Assembly: GCF_009604425.1 (NCBI RefSeq)
Contig: NZ_WEGI01000003.1
Span: 1-64,000, forward strand
Reading direction: 5' to 3'
Origin: Nocardia aurantia
GTDB taxonomy: Bacteria; Actinomycetota; Actinomycetes; Mycobacteriales; Mycobacteriaceae
Length of the DNA stretch: 64,000 bases
The position numbers were made by a program, and so were the translations under genes. Shown piece by piece: positions 20,440 to 29,894 of this stretch. Position 1 is the first letter of the stretch. Each line of letters starts with the position of its first letter. A model generated the notes under the pieces. It saw only the letters and a program-made list of their open reading frames with translations, was not told the origin of the DNA and did not search any database.

Positions 20440-22077
20440 GTGAACACACCCGCTCGCCGAGATGGCACACCGGATGACAGAAAACGTGGCGCCGAACCCA
20501 GAGGTGGTTCGGGCCGGGGACGCGGATCCGCGTCCCCACGCAGCGCTCGGGGGGAGCGCGGATACGGGGACGGCGAACGTCGCTACAGCGACACGCCACG
20601 CGGTGGATACGGAGACCGTGACCGCCGGTCGGCGGGGGATTCCGGCCGGGGCGGCCGCGGTGATTCCGGTCGCGGAGGCTCCGGTGATTTCGGTCGCGGA
20701 GGCTCCGGCGGACGCGGTTCCGCGGACTCCGGCCGCCGGGGATACGGCGACTCCGGTCGTACCGGATCCCGCGACTACGGCCGCGATGGTTCGGGTCGTG
20801 CGGGGTACGGGGATTCCGGCCGGTCCCGCGACTACGGACAGAGCCGGTACGGCGAGTCGTCGCGCGGTTCGTATGGTGACTCTTCCCGCGGTTCGTACGG
20901 CGACTCCGCAGGCCGGGGAGACCGCAACTCCGGCCGCGGCGGATCGTCGCGCGGCGGCTACGGTGACGACGCACGCGGCGGCCGCGGTGTGGACCGCGGC
21001 ACGTCCCGGGGCGCGGCCGGCGGTGGACGTGGCACGGAGGGCCGCGGCGCGGTCGCGGGCCGAGGTGGCCGGCCGGGGACCGGTCGCGACGGCTACGGCG
21101 ACAGCGGTCGCGGTGGCTACGGCGACGGCGGCCGGGCCGGTCGCGACGGGGGTCGCGGCCCCGAGCGCGGCAGCGGCTCGACCGGATCCGGCGGTGGCCG
21201 TCCGGTGCCGCCGAGGCAGCCACGCAAGACGAAGCCCGAGCGGCAGAAACGCCAGCCGACCGTGCTGAGTTTCGCCAAACCCGCCCGGCGGCAGAACGTC
21301 GACGCGGTCGCGGAGGTCCCGAGCCCGAAGAAGCTGCCCTGGGGTGAGGGCGAGCGGCTGCAGAAGGTGCTGGCCAAGGCCGGCGTGGCCTCCCGCCGCG
21401 CGGCCGAGGAGCTCATCGACGAGGGCCGGGTCGAGGTCGACGGCATCACCGTGCGCGAGCAGGGCCTGCGGATCGATCCCGAGACGGCGGTTGTGCGGGT
21501 CGACGGCGTGCGCGTCGTCGTGCGCGAGGAGCAGGTGTACCTCGCGCTCAACAAGCCGAAGGGCTGGCAGTCGACCATGTCCGACGAGATGAACCGGCCC
21601 TGCGTCGGCGACCTGGTCGCGGAGCGGGTGATGGCCGGACAGCGGCTGTTCCATGTCGGCCGTCTCGACGCCGACACCGAGGGCCTGCTGCTGCTCACCA
21701 ACGACGGCGATCTCGCGCATCGGCTGATGCATCCGTCGTACCAGGTGTCGAAGACCTATCTGGCCACCGTGCACGGTGAGGTGAAGCGCGAGACGAGCAA
21801 GCTGCTCCACCAGGGCGTCGAGCTCGAGGACGGTCCCGCGAAGGTCGACCGGTTCCAGGTGCTGGAGTACGGCGAGGGCCGATCGCTGGTCAAGGTGGTG
21901 CTGCACGAGGGCCGCAAGCACATCGTCCGCCGCCTGCTGGCCGAGGTCGGTCATCCGGTGATCGCGCTGGTCCGAACGCATATCGGCCCGGTCGCACTCG
22001 GCGACCAACGGCCCGGCACCCTGCGGGTGCTCGGTCGCGACGAAATCGGAAAAATGTACGAGGCGGTGTCGTTGTGA
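20440..22077 (+). CDS. rluB: 23S rRNA pseudouridine synthase RluB-like with long RGG/YGDS-rich N-terminal extension
   Basis: A 545-residue RluB/RsuA-family enzyme. Residues about 1-250 are low complexity, built from [11 protein letters not shown] and SRGSYGDS units. A Lys/Arg-rich linker follows, then an S4 domain ([32 protein letters not shown]) and the catalytic domain with the [17 protein letters not shown] motif carrying the nucleophile Asp. It should modify the helix 89 region of 23S rRNA. GTG 20440 has AGAGGAA upstream. The mycobacterial homologue Rv1711 is only about 250 residues, so the extension roughly doubles the protein. The stop overlaps the cmk start. Confidence 0.9.
   Translation: MNTPARRDGTPDDRKRGAEPRGGSGRGRGSASPRSARGERGYGDGERRYSDTPRGGYGDRDRRSAGDSGRGGRGDSGRGGSGDFGRGGSGGRGSADSGRRGYGDSGRTGSRDYGRDGSGRAGYGDSGRSRDYGQSRYGESSRGSYGDSSRGSYGDSAGRGDRNSGRGGSSRGGYGDDARGGRGVDRGTSRGAAGGGRGTEGRGAVAGRGGRPGTGRDGYGDSGRGGYGDGGRAGRDGGRGPERGSGSTGSGGGRPVPPRQPRKTKPERQKRQPTVLSFAKPARRQNVDAVAEVPSPKKLPWGEGERLQKVLAKAGVASRRAAEELIDEGRVEVDGITVREQGLRIDPETAVVRVDGVRVVVREEQVYLALNKPKGWQSTMSDEMNRPCVGDLVAERVMAGQRLFHVGRLDADTEGLLLLTNDGDLAHRLMHPSYQVSKTYLATVHGEVKRETSKLLHQGVELEDGPAKVDRFQVLEYGEGRSLVKVVLHEGRKHIVRRLLAEVGHPVIALVRTHIGPVALGDQRPGTLRVLGRDEIGKMYEAVSL
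20530..21190 (+). repeat. Low-complexity repeats coding for RGG/YGDS units in rluB
   Basis: Imperfect tandem words such as GGTTCGTATGGTGACTC, GGCTACGGCGAC and GGTCGCGGTGG fill this stretch and encode the disordered RluB extension. Because reading frames on both strands stay open here, long spurious ORFs overlap it. Confidence 0.7.
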
Positions 22078-22826
22078 GCGGTGTGAAGACCGTGGGGGAC
22101 TACATGGGCAATGATGTTGCGGACCGGTTGCTGGGCTCGTCGCCGCTGGTCGTGGCGATGGACGGACCGTCGGGCACCGGCAAGTCCAGCGTGTCCCGGC
22201 GGCTGGCGGCCCGGCTGGGCGCCCGCTACCTCGACACCGGCGCCATGTATCGGGTGGCCACGCTGCGGGTGTTGCGCACCGGCGCCGATCTGGCCGATCC
22301 GGCGGCGATCGCCGCGGTCGTGAAGGATCTGCCGCTGGCCATCGGCACCGACCCCAGCCGCGAGTCGATCGCGCTCGACGGTGAGGACGTCTCCGCCGAG
22401 ATCCGCGGCAATGCCGTGACCAAGGCCGTGTCCGCCGTCTCCGCGGTGCCTGAGGTGCGCGAACAGTTGGTCGCGTTGCAGCGGGAGCTCACCGCGGCGG
22501 CCGGGCGGATCGTCGTCGAGGGTCGCGACATCGGCACGGTCGTGCTGACCGACGCCGACGCCAAGATCTATCTGACCGCCTCCGCGGAGGCCCGCGCGAC
22601 CCGGCGCAACCAGCAGAACATCGCGGAGGGCCGCGGCGACGATTACGCGGCGGTCCTCGCCGACGTGCAGCGCCGCGACAATCTGGACTCCACCCGCGCG
22701 GTGTCGCCGCTGCGCGCGGCGGAGGACGCGGTACTGGTCGACACCAGCGATCTCAGCATGGACGAGGTCATCGATGAGCTGTATCGCGTTGTGGCGGAAC
22801 GAATTTCGGTAGGAGGGCGCGAGTGA
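22074..22826 (+). CDS. cmk: Cytidylate kinase
   Basis: A 250-residue CMP/dCMP kinase. The P-loop [32 protein letters not shown] is diagnostic, and [33 protein letters not shown] covers the NMP-binding and lid regions. GTG 22074 overlaps the rluB stop by 4 bases and the stop overlaps der by 4. A start within this frame closer to the P-loop (ATG 22104) would remove about ten residues and cannot be excluded. It corresponds to Rv1712. Confidence 0.94.
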   Translation: MSGVKTVGDYMGNDVADRLLGSSPLVVAMDGPSGTGKSSVSRRLAARLGARYLDTGAMYRVATLRVLRTGADLADPAAIAAVVKDLPLAIGTDPSRESIALDGEDVSAEIRGNAVTKAVSAVSAVPEVREQLVALQRELTAAAGRIVVEGRDIGTVVLTDADAKIYLTASAEARATRRNQQNIAEGRGDDYAAVLADVQRRDNLDSTRAVSPLRAAEDAVLVDTSDLSMDEVIDELYRVVAERISVGGRE

Positions 22827-24244
22827 CCGGGATCGAGACCGCCGACGGCACCTGGTCCGACGAATCCGATTGGGAGATCGCCGATTCGATCGAGGGCGAC
22901 GAGTCCGGCGCGCACCTCCCGATGCCGACGCTGGCCGTGGTCGGACGCCCGAACGTCGGCAAATCCACTCTGGTGAACCGGATCCTGGGCCGCCGCGAGG
23001 CGGTCGTGGAGGACGTGCCGGGCGTGACCCGCGACCGGATCTCCTACGAGGCGCAGTGGGCCGGCCGGAAATTCCTGGTGCAGGACACCGGCGGCTGGGA
23101 GCCCGATGCCAAGGGCCTGCAGCAGGCGGTGGCCCGGCAGGCCGAGCTGGCGATGCGGACCGCCGACGCGATCCTGCTCGTCGTCGACGCCACCGTCGGC
23201 GCCACCTCGACCGACGAGGCGGTGGCGAAGACGTTGCGCCGCTCCAAGACCCCGGTGATCCTGGTGGCCAACAAGGTCGACGGCGAGCGGCTCGAGGCCG
23301 AGGCCGCGGTGCTGTGGTCGCTGGGCCTCGGCGAACCGAGGCTCGTCAGCGCCGCGCACGGCCGCGGTACCGGCGATCTGCTCGACGACGTGTTGGACGT
23401 GCTGCCGGAGACTCCGCGCGAGGACCTCGGTCCCGGCACCGGCGGCCCGCGCCGGGTGGCGCTGGTCGGCAAGCCGAACGTCGGCAAGTCGAGCCTGCTG
23501 AACAAGCTGGCCGGCGACGAGCGCTCGGTGGTGCACGACGTGGCCGGCACCACCGTGGACCCGGTGGACTCGCTGGTCGAATTGGGCGGCAAGACGTGGC
23601 GTTTCGTCGACACCGCGGGCCTGCGCCGCAAGGTCGGCAACGCCGCGGGCGCCGAGTACTACGCCTCGCTGCGCACCAAGGCCGCGATCGAGGCCGCCGA
23701 GGTGGCGGTCATGCTGATCGACGCGTCGGTCCCGATCACCGAACAGGACCTGCGGGTGATCAGCATGGTGGTCGACGCGGGCCGGGCGCTGGTGCTGGCG
23801 TTCAACAAATGGGATCTCGTCGACGAGGACCGCCGCGAGCAGCTGGAACGCGAGATCGACCGCGAGACGGTGCAGATCCGCTGGGCGGAGCGGGTGAACA
23901 TCTCCGCTCACACCGGCCGCGCGGTGCAGAAGCTGGTTCCGGTGATGGAGACGGCACTCGAGTCCTGGGACAAGCGAATTCCGACCGGCCGGCTCAACAA
24001 CTGGCTCAAGGAGGTCGTCGCCTCGACGCCACCGCCGATGCGCGGCGGCCGGTTGCCCCGGGTGCTGTTCGCCACTCAGGCGACCACCCGCCCGCCGACC
24101 TTCGTCCTGTTCACCACCGGCTTCCTGGAGGCGGGCTACCGCCGGTTCCTGGAGCGGCGGCTGCGCGAGGAGTTCGGCTTCGACGGTTCCCCGGTCCGGA
24201 TCTCGGTCCGGGTGCGGGAGAAGCGCGAGCGCGTCAAGAAGTAA
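22823..24244 (+). CDS. der: Ribosome-associated GTPase Der (EngA)
   Basis: A 473-residue double GTPase needed for 50S ribosome assembly. GTPase domain 1 has [18 protein letters not shown] and NKVD; domain 2 has [18 protein letters not shown] and NKWD; the C-terminal KH-like domain runs from [16 protein letters not shown] to [12 protein letters not shown] short acidic leader precedes domain 1. It starts with GTG overlapping cmk by 4 bases and ends the operon, which is closed by a perfect hairpin terminator. It corresponds to Rv1713. Confidence 0.95.
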   Translation: MTGIETADGTWSDESDWEIADSIEGDESGAHLPMPTLAVVGRPNVGKSTLVNRILGRREAVVEDVPGVTRDRISYEAQWAGRKFLVQDTGGWEPDAKGLQQAVARQAELAMRTADAILLVVDATVGATSTDEAVAKTLRRSKTPVILVANKVDGERLEAEAAVLWSLGLGEPRLVSAAHGRGTGDLLDDVLDVLPETPREDLGPGTGGPRRVALVGKPNVGKSSLLNKLAGDERSVVHDVAGTTVDPVDSLVELGGKTWRFVDTAGLRRKVGNAAGAEYYASLRTKAAIEAAEVAVMLIDASVPITEQDLRVISMVVDAGRALVLAFNKWDLVDEDRREQLEREIDRETVQIRWAERVNISAHTGRAVQKLVPVMETALESWDKRIPTGRLNNWLKEVVASTPPPMRGGRLPRVLFATQATTRPPTFVLFTTGFLEAGYRRFLERRLREEFGFDGSPVRISVRVREKRERVKK

Positions 24245-24259
24245 CCGATTCGCCATTAT

Positions 24260-24292
24260 CGGGAGATCCGTTGCTCAGCAACGGATCTCCCG
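24260..24292 (+). terminator. Strong hairpin terminator after der
   Basis: CGGGAGATCCGTTGCT (24260-24275) pairs perfectly with AGCAACGGATCTCCCG (24277-24292), leaving a minimal loop. It follows the der stop by 15 bases and closes the parA-der operon. Confidence 0.8.
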
Positions 24293-24415
24293 TTGCGTTC
24301 GGGAGCCGGCCACCGAGGTTGCCGCGGTCACGGCGAGCGGGTGTCGCCGCGATCGGCCGACGACGTCCGGACCGCCGGGGCCGAGGCGAGCCGGATCGGC
24401 CGGAAACAATCGGAT

Positions 24416-24446
24416 CGTGCTGACTGCAATTCTGTTGCACGGCACG
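24416..24446 (+). promoter_or_regulatory. Nested inverted repeat upstream of ABC transporter operon
   Basis: CGTGC-tgac-TGCAA-ttctg-TTGCA-cg-GCACG: two sets of 5-base arms, nested, 80 bases before the binding-protein start. It could be an operator (TGCAA-N5-TTGCA) or a leader RNA hairpin. I recognise no known riboswitch here. Confidence 0.4.
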
Positions 24447-24525
24447 TTGTCCTGCGAATCTACAGCCGTGGCACCGCCGGTGAGGATGGCCGGGTGCGGT
24501 GACCCGGTACGGATTCGAGGTTTCG

Positions 24526-25716
24526 ATGTCTACTTCATCCCAGCCGCCGCGGAGCGACGACGAACACCCGGAGACCGGTGCCGGCGCGGCTGCTCCGGAG
24601 CCGACCGAACCCGCCGCGGCGAACCACGAAGCGGTGGAACCGGAGTCGGCGAGCGCGGCGACCGCACCCGACGAGGAGGAGGACCTCGGCTCACCCGAGG
24701 AACCGGCGGGTCCCGCCCTGTCGCGACGGAAACTGCTGGCCGGCGCCGGCGTCGCGGCCGCCGTTGTGGCCGGGGGCGGGCTGGCGGGCTGGCTGACCAC
24801 GCGGCGGACGCCGGGATCCGGAAAGGTCAACCGGGCGTTGAAGATCGGCTACGGCGGCGGCGTCTGCGAGGCGCCGCTGTACGTCGCCTACCAGGAGAAG
24901 ATCTTCGAGAAGCACGGCCTGGACGTGCAGATCGTCAAGACCGGCGGCGACGAGATCAAGGACGCGGTCGGGGCGGGCAAACTCGACGGCGCGCCGGGCA
25001 TCTTCTTCTCCTGGCTGAAGCCGATCGAGCAGGGTATCGATGCGAAGCTGGCCACCGGCCTGCACGAAGGCTGCCTGCGCATCGCCGTGCCGACCGACAG
25101 TCCCATCAAAACCGTTGCGGATCTGCGCAACAAGCCGATCGGGGTGGCGGCGATCGGAGATTCGGCGATGTCGTTCTTCTCCCTGGACCTGCTCGATGCG
25201 GGCATCAATCCCAGCCAGGACGTGGAGTGGAAGGTCTATCCGGGTGATCAACTCGGTGACGCGCTCGCGAAGGGCGAGATCGTCGCGATCGCCGGCAGCG
25301 ATCCCAACGCGCTACTGCCCACGCTGAAGGGCAAGGCCCGAGAGCTGACCAACAACACCCAGGGCGCCAACCGCGAGCAGTTCTGTTGTGCCACAGCGAT
25401 CAACGGCCGCCTACTGCGCGAAGAACCGGACATCGCACGGGCTCTGGTAACCGCCTGGGCGGAGGGTAGTCGCTGGGCCGGGGCGAACGTGACACAGACC
25501 GCCGCGCTGGAGGTGGCGAACAAGTACGTCGCCGCGGATCAGTCGATCATCGAGGCGACACTGAAGACCTACGGCTTCGATCCGTCGGCGGCCCGGCTGC
25601 GGGGCGCGCTGGAACCCGGGATCGAGAAGTTCGCGAAGACCGGCTATCTGGATCGCAAGACCGATCCGAGGAGCCTGGCCGACAAGGTGTACGTGGACCT
25701 CGGCCTCACCTGGTGA
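24526..25716 (+). CDS. ABC transporter substrate-binding protein, sulfonate/taurine (NMT1-like) type, Tat-type signal
   Basis: A 396-residue binding protein. Residues 1-64 are an acidic Ala/Pro/Glu-rich stretch, then SRRKLLAGAGVAAAVVAGGG forms a twin-arginine signal at about residues 66-85. The mature domain (ALKIGYGGGVCEAPLYVAYQEKIFEKHGLDVQIV) is the SsuA/TauA/NMT1 fold, which binds sulfonates, nitrate or pyrimidine precursors. ATG 24526 has GAGG upstream. No lipobox cysteine follows the signal, so it is either secreted or held by the uncleaved helix. The stop overlaps the permease start by 4 bases. Substrate unknown; a sulfur compound is suggested by the coupled cysteine synthase. Confidence 0.85.
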   Translation: MSTSSQPPRSDDEHPETGAGAAAPEPTEPAAANHEAVEPESASAATAPDEEEDLGSPEEPAGPALSRRKLLAGAGVAAAVVAGGGLAGWLTTRRTPGSGKVNRALKIGYGGGVCEAPLYVAYQEKIFEKHGLDVQIVKTGGDEIKDAVGAGKLDGAPGIFFSWLKPIEQGIDAKLATGLHEGCLRIAVPTDSPIKTVADLRNKPIGVAAIGDSAMSFFSLDLLDAGINPSQDVEWKVYPGDQLGDALAKGEIVAIAGSDPNALLPTLKGKARELTNNTQGANREQFCCATAINGRLLREEPDIARALVTAWAEGSRWAGANVTQTAALEVANKYVAADQSIIEATLKTYGFDPSAARLRGALEPGIEKFAKTGYLDRKTDPRSLADKVYVDLGLTW

Positions 25717-26759
25717 GCGTGATGACCACCACGACATCGGATGCGGTGCGGACGGACACCGATACCTCCCTGCCGGACACCGTCGGTGCCGCGGCCGCGG
25801 CACCGACGAAGCGTTACCGCCCCAATGCGGGATTCGTTGTGGCGTGGGCGTTGTGGGTGCTCGACGCCGTCGCCACGCTCGCCGTACCGGACAGCCTGCA
25901 CGCGGCGGCTCCCCTGGCCGCCGGGCTGCTGTGGACCGCTGTCGCGGTCGTGTTGAGCGCCTGGGCGATGCACGGCCGCCGGCAACGCGCGTCGGCGCTG
26001 CGACTGCGGCACTGGACACCGTGGCTGACCGTCCTCGCGGTGTGGATCCTGGTGTGGGAGTGCAGCACCGCGAAGAGCGGATGGTTGCAGCCACCGTATT
26101 TCGCGTCGCCGCAACACATGTTGCTGGTGTTCTACGAGGACGCCGGAATCCTCGCCTCCAGCACCTGGCATTCGCTGTTGTTGCTGCTGATCGGTTTCGG
26201 CATCGGCGCCCTGGCCGGGCTCGGCACCGGTATCGCGCTGGGCTGGTCGAGACTCGCGTCGTACTGGGGTCATCCGGTGTTGCAGACGCTCGGGCCGGTG
26301 CCGCCGGCGACGCTGTTGCCGCTGGTGCTGGTGCTGTTCCCGACCAGCTACAGCGGCAGCGTCTTCATGGTCGCGTTCGGCGTCTGGTTCCCCGTGTCGG
26401 TGCTGACCCGGGCCGGTATCGCCGGGGTGCCGCGCGGTTACTTCGATGTGGCCCAGACCCTCGGCGCGACACCGCGTTTCCTGATCTGGCGGGTGGCGGT
26501 GCCCGGTGCGCTGCCGAGCATCTTCACCGGATTGTTCATGGGACTGGGAGCCTCGTTGGGCGCGCTGGCGGTGGCGGAACTGCTCGGTGTGAAGAACGGG
26601 CTCGGCTGGTACATCCAGTGGACCAAGGGATGGGCCGCGTACCCGCGGATGTACGCGGCGATCACGATCATGATCGTGGTGTGCCGGACGCTGATGGTGA
26701 TCCTGTTCCGGATCCGTAATCGCGTGCTGGCCTGGGAGAAGGATCTGGTGCGATGGTGA
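25713..26759 (+). CDS. ABC transporter permease, SsuC/TauC type
   Basis: A 348-residue permease. Two extra N-terminal hydrophobic helices (about residues 42-85) precede the canonical BPD_transp_1 domain of six helices, whose EAA loop reads VPRGYFDVAQTLGATPRFLIWRVAVPGALPSIFTGL. It should pair with the downstream ATPase and the upstream binding protein. GTG 25713 overlaps the binding-protein stop, and the end overlaps the ATPase start by 7 bases. The N-terminal extension is longer than in SsuC (about 260 residues) and its role is unknown. Confidence 0.88.
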   Translation: MSVMTTTTSDAVRTDTDTSLPDTVGAAAAAPTKRYRPNAGFVVAWALWVLDAVATLAVPDSLHAAAPLAAGLLWTAVAVVLSAWAMHGRRQRASALRLRHWTPWLTVLAVWILVWECSTAKSGWLQPPYFASPQHMLLVFYEDAGILASSTWHSLLLLLIGFGIGALAGLGTGIALGWSRLASYWGHPVLQTLGPVPPATLLPLVLVLFPTSYSGSVFMVAFGVWFPVSVLTRAGIAGVPRGYFDVAQTLGATPRFLIWRVAVPGALPSIFTGLFMGLGASLGALAVAELLGVKNGLGWYIQWTKGWAAYPRMYAAITIMIVVCRTLMVILFRIRNRVLAWEKDLVRW

Positions 26760-27595
26760 ACCGGGGCAGCGTGATCGACATCGACTCGGTGTCACACCAA
26801 TTCGCGGTGGCCGGGGCTCGGCCCCGTTCGCTGCTGGACCGGGTGCGTGGCCGGCCGGCGCCGGTCCCGACTCGCGCCCAGGAACTGGGGCGGCTGCGGG
26901 TCCTCACCAATGTGTCGCTGCACATCGAATCCGGCGAATTCGTCGCGCTGCTCGGCCCTTCGGGCTGCGGCAAGTCGACACTGCTGCGTCTGCTGGCCGG
27001 GCTGGAGCGGCCCGCGCGCGGCGATGTGCGGGTCGACGGTGCCACGGTGACCGGCCCGGATCCGCACCGCGCGTTGATGTTCCAGGATCCGACGCTGTTC
27101 CCGTGGCGGACCGTGGAACAGAACGTCTCGCTCGGACCGCAGGCCCGCGGCACGGTGACCGAGGACCGCGACCGGGTCGCGGGGGCACTGGCCCTGGTCG
27201 GGCTCGACGGCTTCCGCGACACCTATCCGGCGCAGTTGTCCGGCGGTATGGCACAACGGGTCGCGCTGGCCCGGGCACTGGTGAACCGGCCGAGGCTGTT
27301 CCTGCTGGACGAGCCGCTGGGAAAATTGGACGCGCTGACCCGCGCGACGCTACAGGCCGAGATCGGAAGGCTGTGGCAGGACGACGGATTCACCGCGGTT
27401 CTGGTGACCCACGATGTGGACGAGGCACTGCGGCTGGCAGATCGGGTGGTCGTGCTCACCGCACGACCGGGAAAGGTGGTGCGGGACGTGCACATCGACC
27501 TACCGCGACCGCGGGTGCACGACGCCCCGCGTTATCTGGAACTACGTCGCGAGATCCTCGCGCTGCTCGGCGAAACGGGAAGGTCAGCGGCATGA
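26753..27595 (+). CDS. ABC transporter ATPase, SsuB/TauB type
   Basis: A 280-residue nucleotide-binding subunit. Walker A is LLGPSGCGKSTLLRLLAG, the Q-loop is MFQDPTLFPWRTVEQNV, the signature is QLSGGMAQRVALARAL, Walker B is LFLLDEPLGKLDAL, and the switch His is in VLVTHDVDEAL, all as in SsuB/TauB. About 25 residues are inserted between the first strand and the usual start of the domain (RPRSLLDRVRGRPAPVPTRA). Its stop overlaps the ATG of the next gene by 4 bases, tying import to the PLP enzyme. Confidence 0.92.
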   Translation: MVNRGSVIDIDSVSHQFAVAGARPRSLLDRVRGRPAPVPTRAQELGRLRVLTNVSLHIESGEFVALLGPSGCGKSTLLRLLAGLERPARGDVRVDGATVTGPDPHRALMFQDPTLFPWRTVEQNVSLGPQARGTVTEDRDRVAGALALVGLDGFRDTYPAQLSGGMAQRVALARALVNRPRLFLLDEPLGKLDALTRATLQAEIGRLWQDDGFTAVLVTHDVDEALRLADRVVVLTARPGKVVRDVHIDLPRPRVHDAPRYLELRREILALLGETGRSAA

Positions 27596-27737
27596 GCGGG
27601 GAAGCGCCGGAGGCGGCAGCGGAGCGTAACCACGGAGGCGCTCCGCTCGTGCCGAGTGGACACGGCATGAGCGGGGAAGCGCCGGAGGCGGCAGCGGAGC
27701 GTAACCACGGAGGCGCTCCGCTCGTGCCGAGTGGACA
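27588..27737 (+). repeat. Two perfect 75-bp tandem repeats at the start of the cysteine synthase gene
   Basis: Units 27588-27662 and 27663-27737 appear identical. Each carries the start context CGGCATGAGC and, inside, GGAGCG...CGCTCC inverted arms. A degenerate third start (GTGAGCGG, 27742) follows. Being 25 codons long, each copy keeps the frame. Confidence 0.9.
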
Positions 27738-29130
27738 CAGCGTGAGCGGTGTGTACGAGTCGATTGCCGATGCGATCGGGAATACCCCACTGGTGCGTTT
27801 GAATCGGGTCACGGAGGGCCTCGCGGCGACCGTGTACGTGAAGCTCGAATACCTGAATCCGCTGGGCAGCGTGAAGGATCGGGCCGCGCTGTCGATGATC
27901 GAGGCGGCCGAGCGATCCGGTGAGCTGCGGCCCGGCGGCACGGTGGTGGAGGCGACCTCCGGTAACACCGGGATCGCGCTCGCGGCCATCGCCGCCGCGC
28001 GCGGCTACCGATCGGTGGTCGTGGTTCCGGACAAGTCCAGCGCCGAGAAGATCGCGCTGCTGCGGGCCTACGGTGCGGAGGTCCACATCTCACCGGGAAG
28101 CCGCCCCTCGCATCATCCGGAGTTCGTGCGCAACGTGGCCCGGCGGCTGGCGGCGGAGATCCCGGGTGGCTGGCTCGCGGGCCAGTACGACAATCCGGCG
28201 AATCCGGCGGCGCATCGCGCCACCACCGGACCGGAGATCTGGGTCCAGACCGCCGGTGCGGTGACCCATTACGTCGCCGGAGTCGGAACCGGTGGAACCG
28301 TCAGTGGCGCAGGCGCATTCCTCAAGGCTGTCTCGCAGGACGCGGTGCGGGTGATCGGCGCGGACCCGGAGACCTCCGCCTACGGCGGCGGCGATGGCCG
28401 GGCCTGGTATGTCGAATCCGTCGGCCACCACCTGCATCCGGAGACCGAAGTGGACGAATGGCCGTCCTCGTACCACCGGGACGTGGTGGACCGGATCGAG
28501 CGCGTCGGTGACGCCGAGGCCCTGCGGGTACTGCAACGACTGGCCCGGGAGGAAGGCATGCTGCTCGGCGGTTCGTCCGGCACCGCGATCGCGGCAGCAC
28601 TGCGCGTGGCCCGGCCGCTCGGCCCCGAATCGGTGGTGGTCGTGATCGCGCCCGATTCGGGCCGTTCGTATCTGTCGAAGTACTTCGACGACGACTGGCT
28701 CGGTCGCTTGGGATTTCCGCTGTTCCGTGCGGGATCCGAGCCGGCCGTCGGCGCGGTGCTGCCGATCCCGCTCGACGGCGACGCCCGCACCGTTCCGTCC
28801 CGTGCCACCGTCGCCGAGGCCCGCGCCCTGCTCGGCGATGCGCCGGCACTCCCGGTGTTGTTGCAGCGCAACGCCTCCGGGCCGGCGCAGATCGCCGAGG
28901 TGCTCGGCTCCGTGAGTTCGGTGACCCTGGCCCACGCTCCGGGGCCGGATCCGGTGACTGACCACCTGAGCGCACCGCTACCGGTCGTGGGCACAACCGA
29001 TCCGGTTTCCAAAGCGGCCGAACGTATCTCCGGATACGCCGGACCGGTGGTGGTCGCGCATGAGGGGCGCGGCGTCACTCTGGTCGACGCGGCGGAGATC
29101 GCCACCGCCCGGAAGGCGGCGGACGCATGA
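27592..29130 (+). CDS. PLP-dependent cysteine synthase/cystathionine beta-synthase with C-terminal CBS pair
   Basis: From ATG 27592 it has 512 residues; from GTG 27742 it has 462, close to mycobacterial Cbs (464). The catalytic fold starts VYESIADAIGNTPLVRLNRV; the PLP Lys is in NPLGSVKDRAAL, followed by TSGNTGIALA, the phosphate loop GVGTGGTVSGAG and GGSSGTAIAA. The last 110 or so residues look like a CBS-domain pair. It may make cystathionine or cysteine from (O-acetyl/phospho)serine. The first 50 residues are two copies of MSGEAPEAAAERNHGGAPL-type sequence from the 75-bp repeat and are probably not part of the fold. It overlaps the ATPase and the ycnI-like gene by 4 bases each. Confidence 0.88.
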   Translation: MSGEAPEAAAERNHGGAPLVPSGHGMSGEAPEAAAERNHGGAPLVPSGHSVSGVYESIADAIGNTPLVRLNRVTEGLAATVYVKLEYLNPLGSVKDRAALSMIEAAERSGELRPGGTVVEATSGNTGIALAAIAAARGYRSVVVVPDKSSAEKIALLRAYGAEVHISPGSRPSHHPEFVRNVARRLAAEIPGGWLAGQYDNPANPAAHRATTGPEIWVQTAGAVTHYVAGVGTGGTVSGAGAFLKAVSQDAVRVIGADPETSAYGGGDGRAWYVESVGHHLHPETEVDEWPSSYHRDVVDRIERVGDAEALRVLQRLAREEGMLLGGSSGTAIAAALRVARPLGPESVVVVIAPDSGRSYLSKYFDDDWLGRLGFPLFRAGSEPAVGAVLPIPLDGDARTVPSRATVAEARALLGDAPALPVLLQRNASGPAQIAEVLGSVSSVTLAHAPGPDPVTDHLSAPLPVVGTTDPVSKAAERISGYAGPVVVAHEGRGVTLVDAAEIATARKAADA

Positions 29131-29894
29131 CGCGGGCATGGACAGCCGGACACCGGCGCGCCGTCGCCGCTGCGCTCGCCACGGTGCCCGCGGCACTGCT
29201 GACGGTGCTTCCGGCCACCGGAACGGCCTCCGCGCACGTGACCGCGAGCGCACCGGACGCCGCCCCCGGTGGCTACAGCGTGGTGACCCTGCGGGTGCCC
29301 GACGAGTCGGCGGCCGGCACCGTGAAACTGGAAGTGACCCTGCCGCCAGATCATCCGTTCGCGGAGGTACGCACCGCCCCGGTACCCGGCTGGGACACGG
29401 CCGTCCGCCGCACCGCCCTGGCCCAGCCGATCGACGACGGTGCGGGCGGCAAGCTGACCGAAGTCGTGTCGGCGGTGACGTTCACCGCCCGCGACGGCGG
29501 CGCGATCGGTCCGGGCCAGTTCGGTGAATTCCGGCTGTTGCTCGGCCCGTTGCCGAAATCCGGCAACGTTTTCCTCCCCGCCGTCCAGACCTACAGCGAC
29601 GGCAGCACGGTGTCCTGGATCGAACGCAGCACCGACGGCACCGAATCGGCCCACCCCGCCCCGGTCCTGCACCTCGGCGGCCCGGTCGTCACCGGCCACA
29701 CGCACGGTGCGCCGCCACCGACCCTCGCAACCGGAAGCGACGATACCCAGCACAACTCGGCCGACACAGCGACTTTCCTGGCGGGCGCCGCCCTGGTCGT
29801 CGCACTGCTCGGCCTGGCCACGGCCGCCTACCCGTTGCTGCGCGTACGCACCGCCCGCCCCGCCGCGGACCCGTCCGGCAGCTCGGAAACGTGA
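29127..29894 (+). CDS. YcnI-family copper-binding membrane-anchored protein (DUF1775)
   Basis: A 255-residue protein with a signal peptide (AAALATVPAALLTVLPATGTASA) cleaved before HVTASAPDAAPGGYSVVTLRVP. The new N-terminal His and later Trp/Glu positions match the YcnI copper site. The YcnI domain runs to about residue 175; a C-terminal helix (ATFLAGAALVVALLGLATAAYPLL) anchors it. It overlaps the PLP enzyme gene by 4 bases, and a CopC-CopD gene follows, a common YcnI partner. Copper delivery or storage at the outer face of the membrane is the likely role. Confidence 0.85.
   Translation: MTRAWTAGHRRAVAAALATVPAALLTVLPATGTASAHVTASAPDAAPGGYSVVTLRVPDESAAGTVKLEVTLPPDHPFAEVRTAPVPGWDTAVRRTALAQPIDDGAGGKLTEVVSAVTFTARDGGAIGPGQFGEFRLLLGPLPKSGNVFLPAVQTYSDGSTVSWIERSTDGTESAHPAPVLHLGGPVVTGHTHGAPPPTLATGSDDTQHNSADTATFLAGAALVVALLGLATAAYPLLRVRTARPAADPSGSSET

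Noticed and set aside
20353..22008. 551-codon minus-strand open frame opposite rluB
   Set aside because: Shadow of the low-complexity region and the pseudouridine synthase; its product is Ala/Thr/Val repeats only.
24293..24525. Riboswitch (SAM or other) before the sulfur-related operon
   Set aside because: None of the conserved cores I know is present; only a short nested stem is seen.
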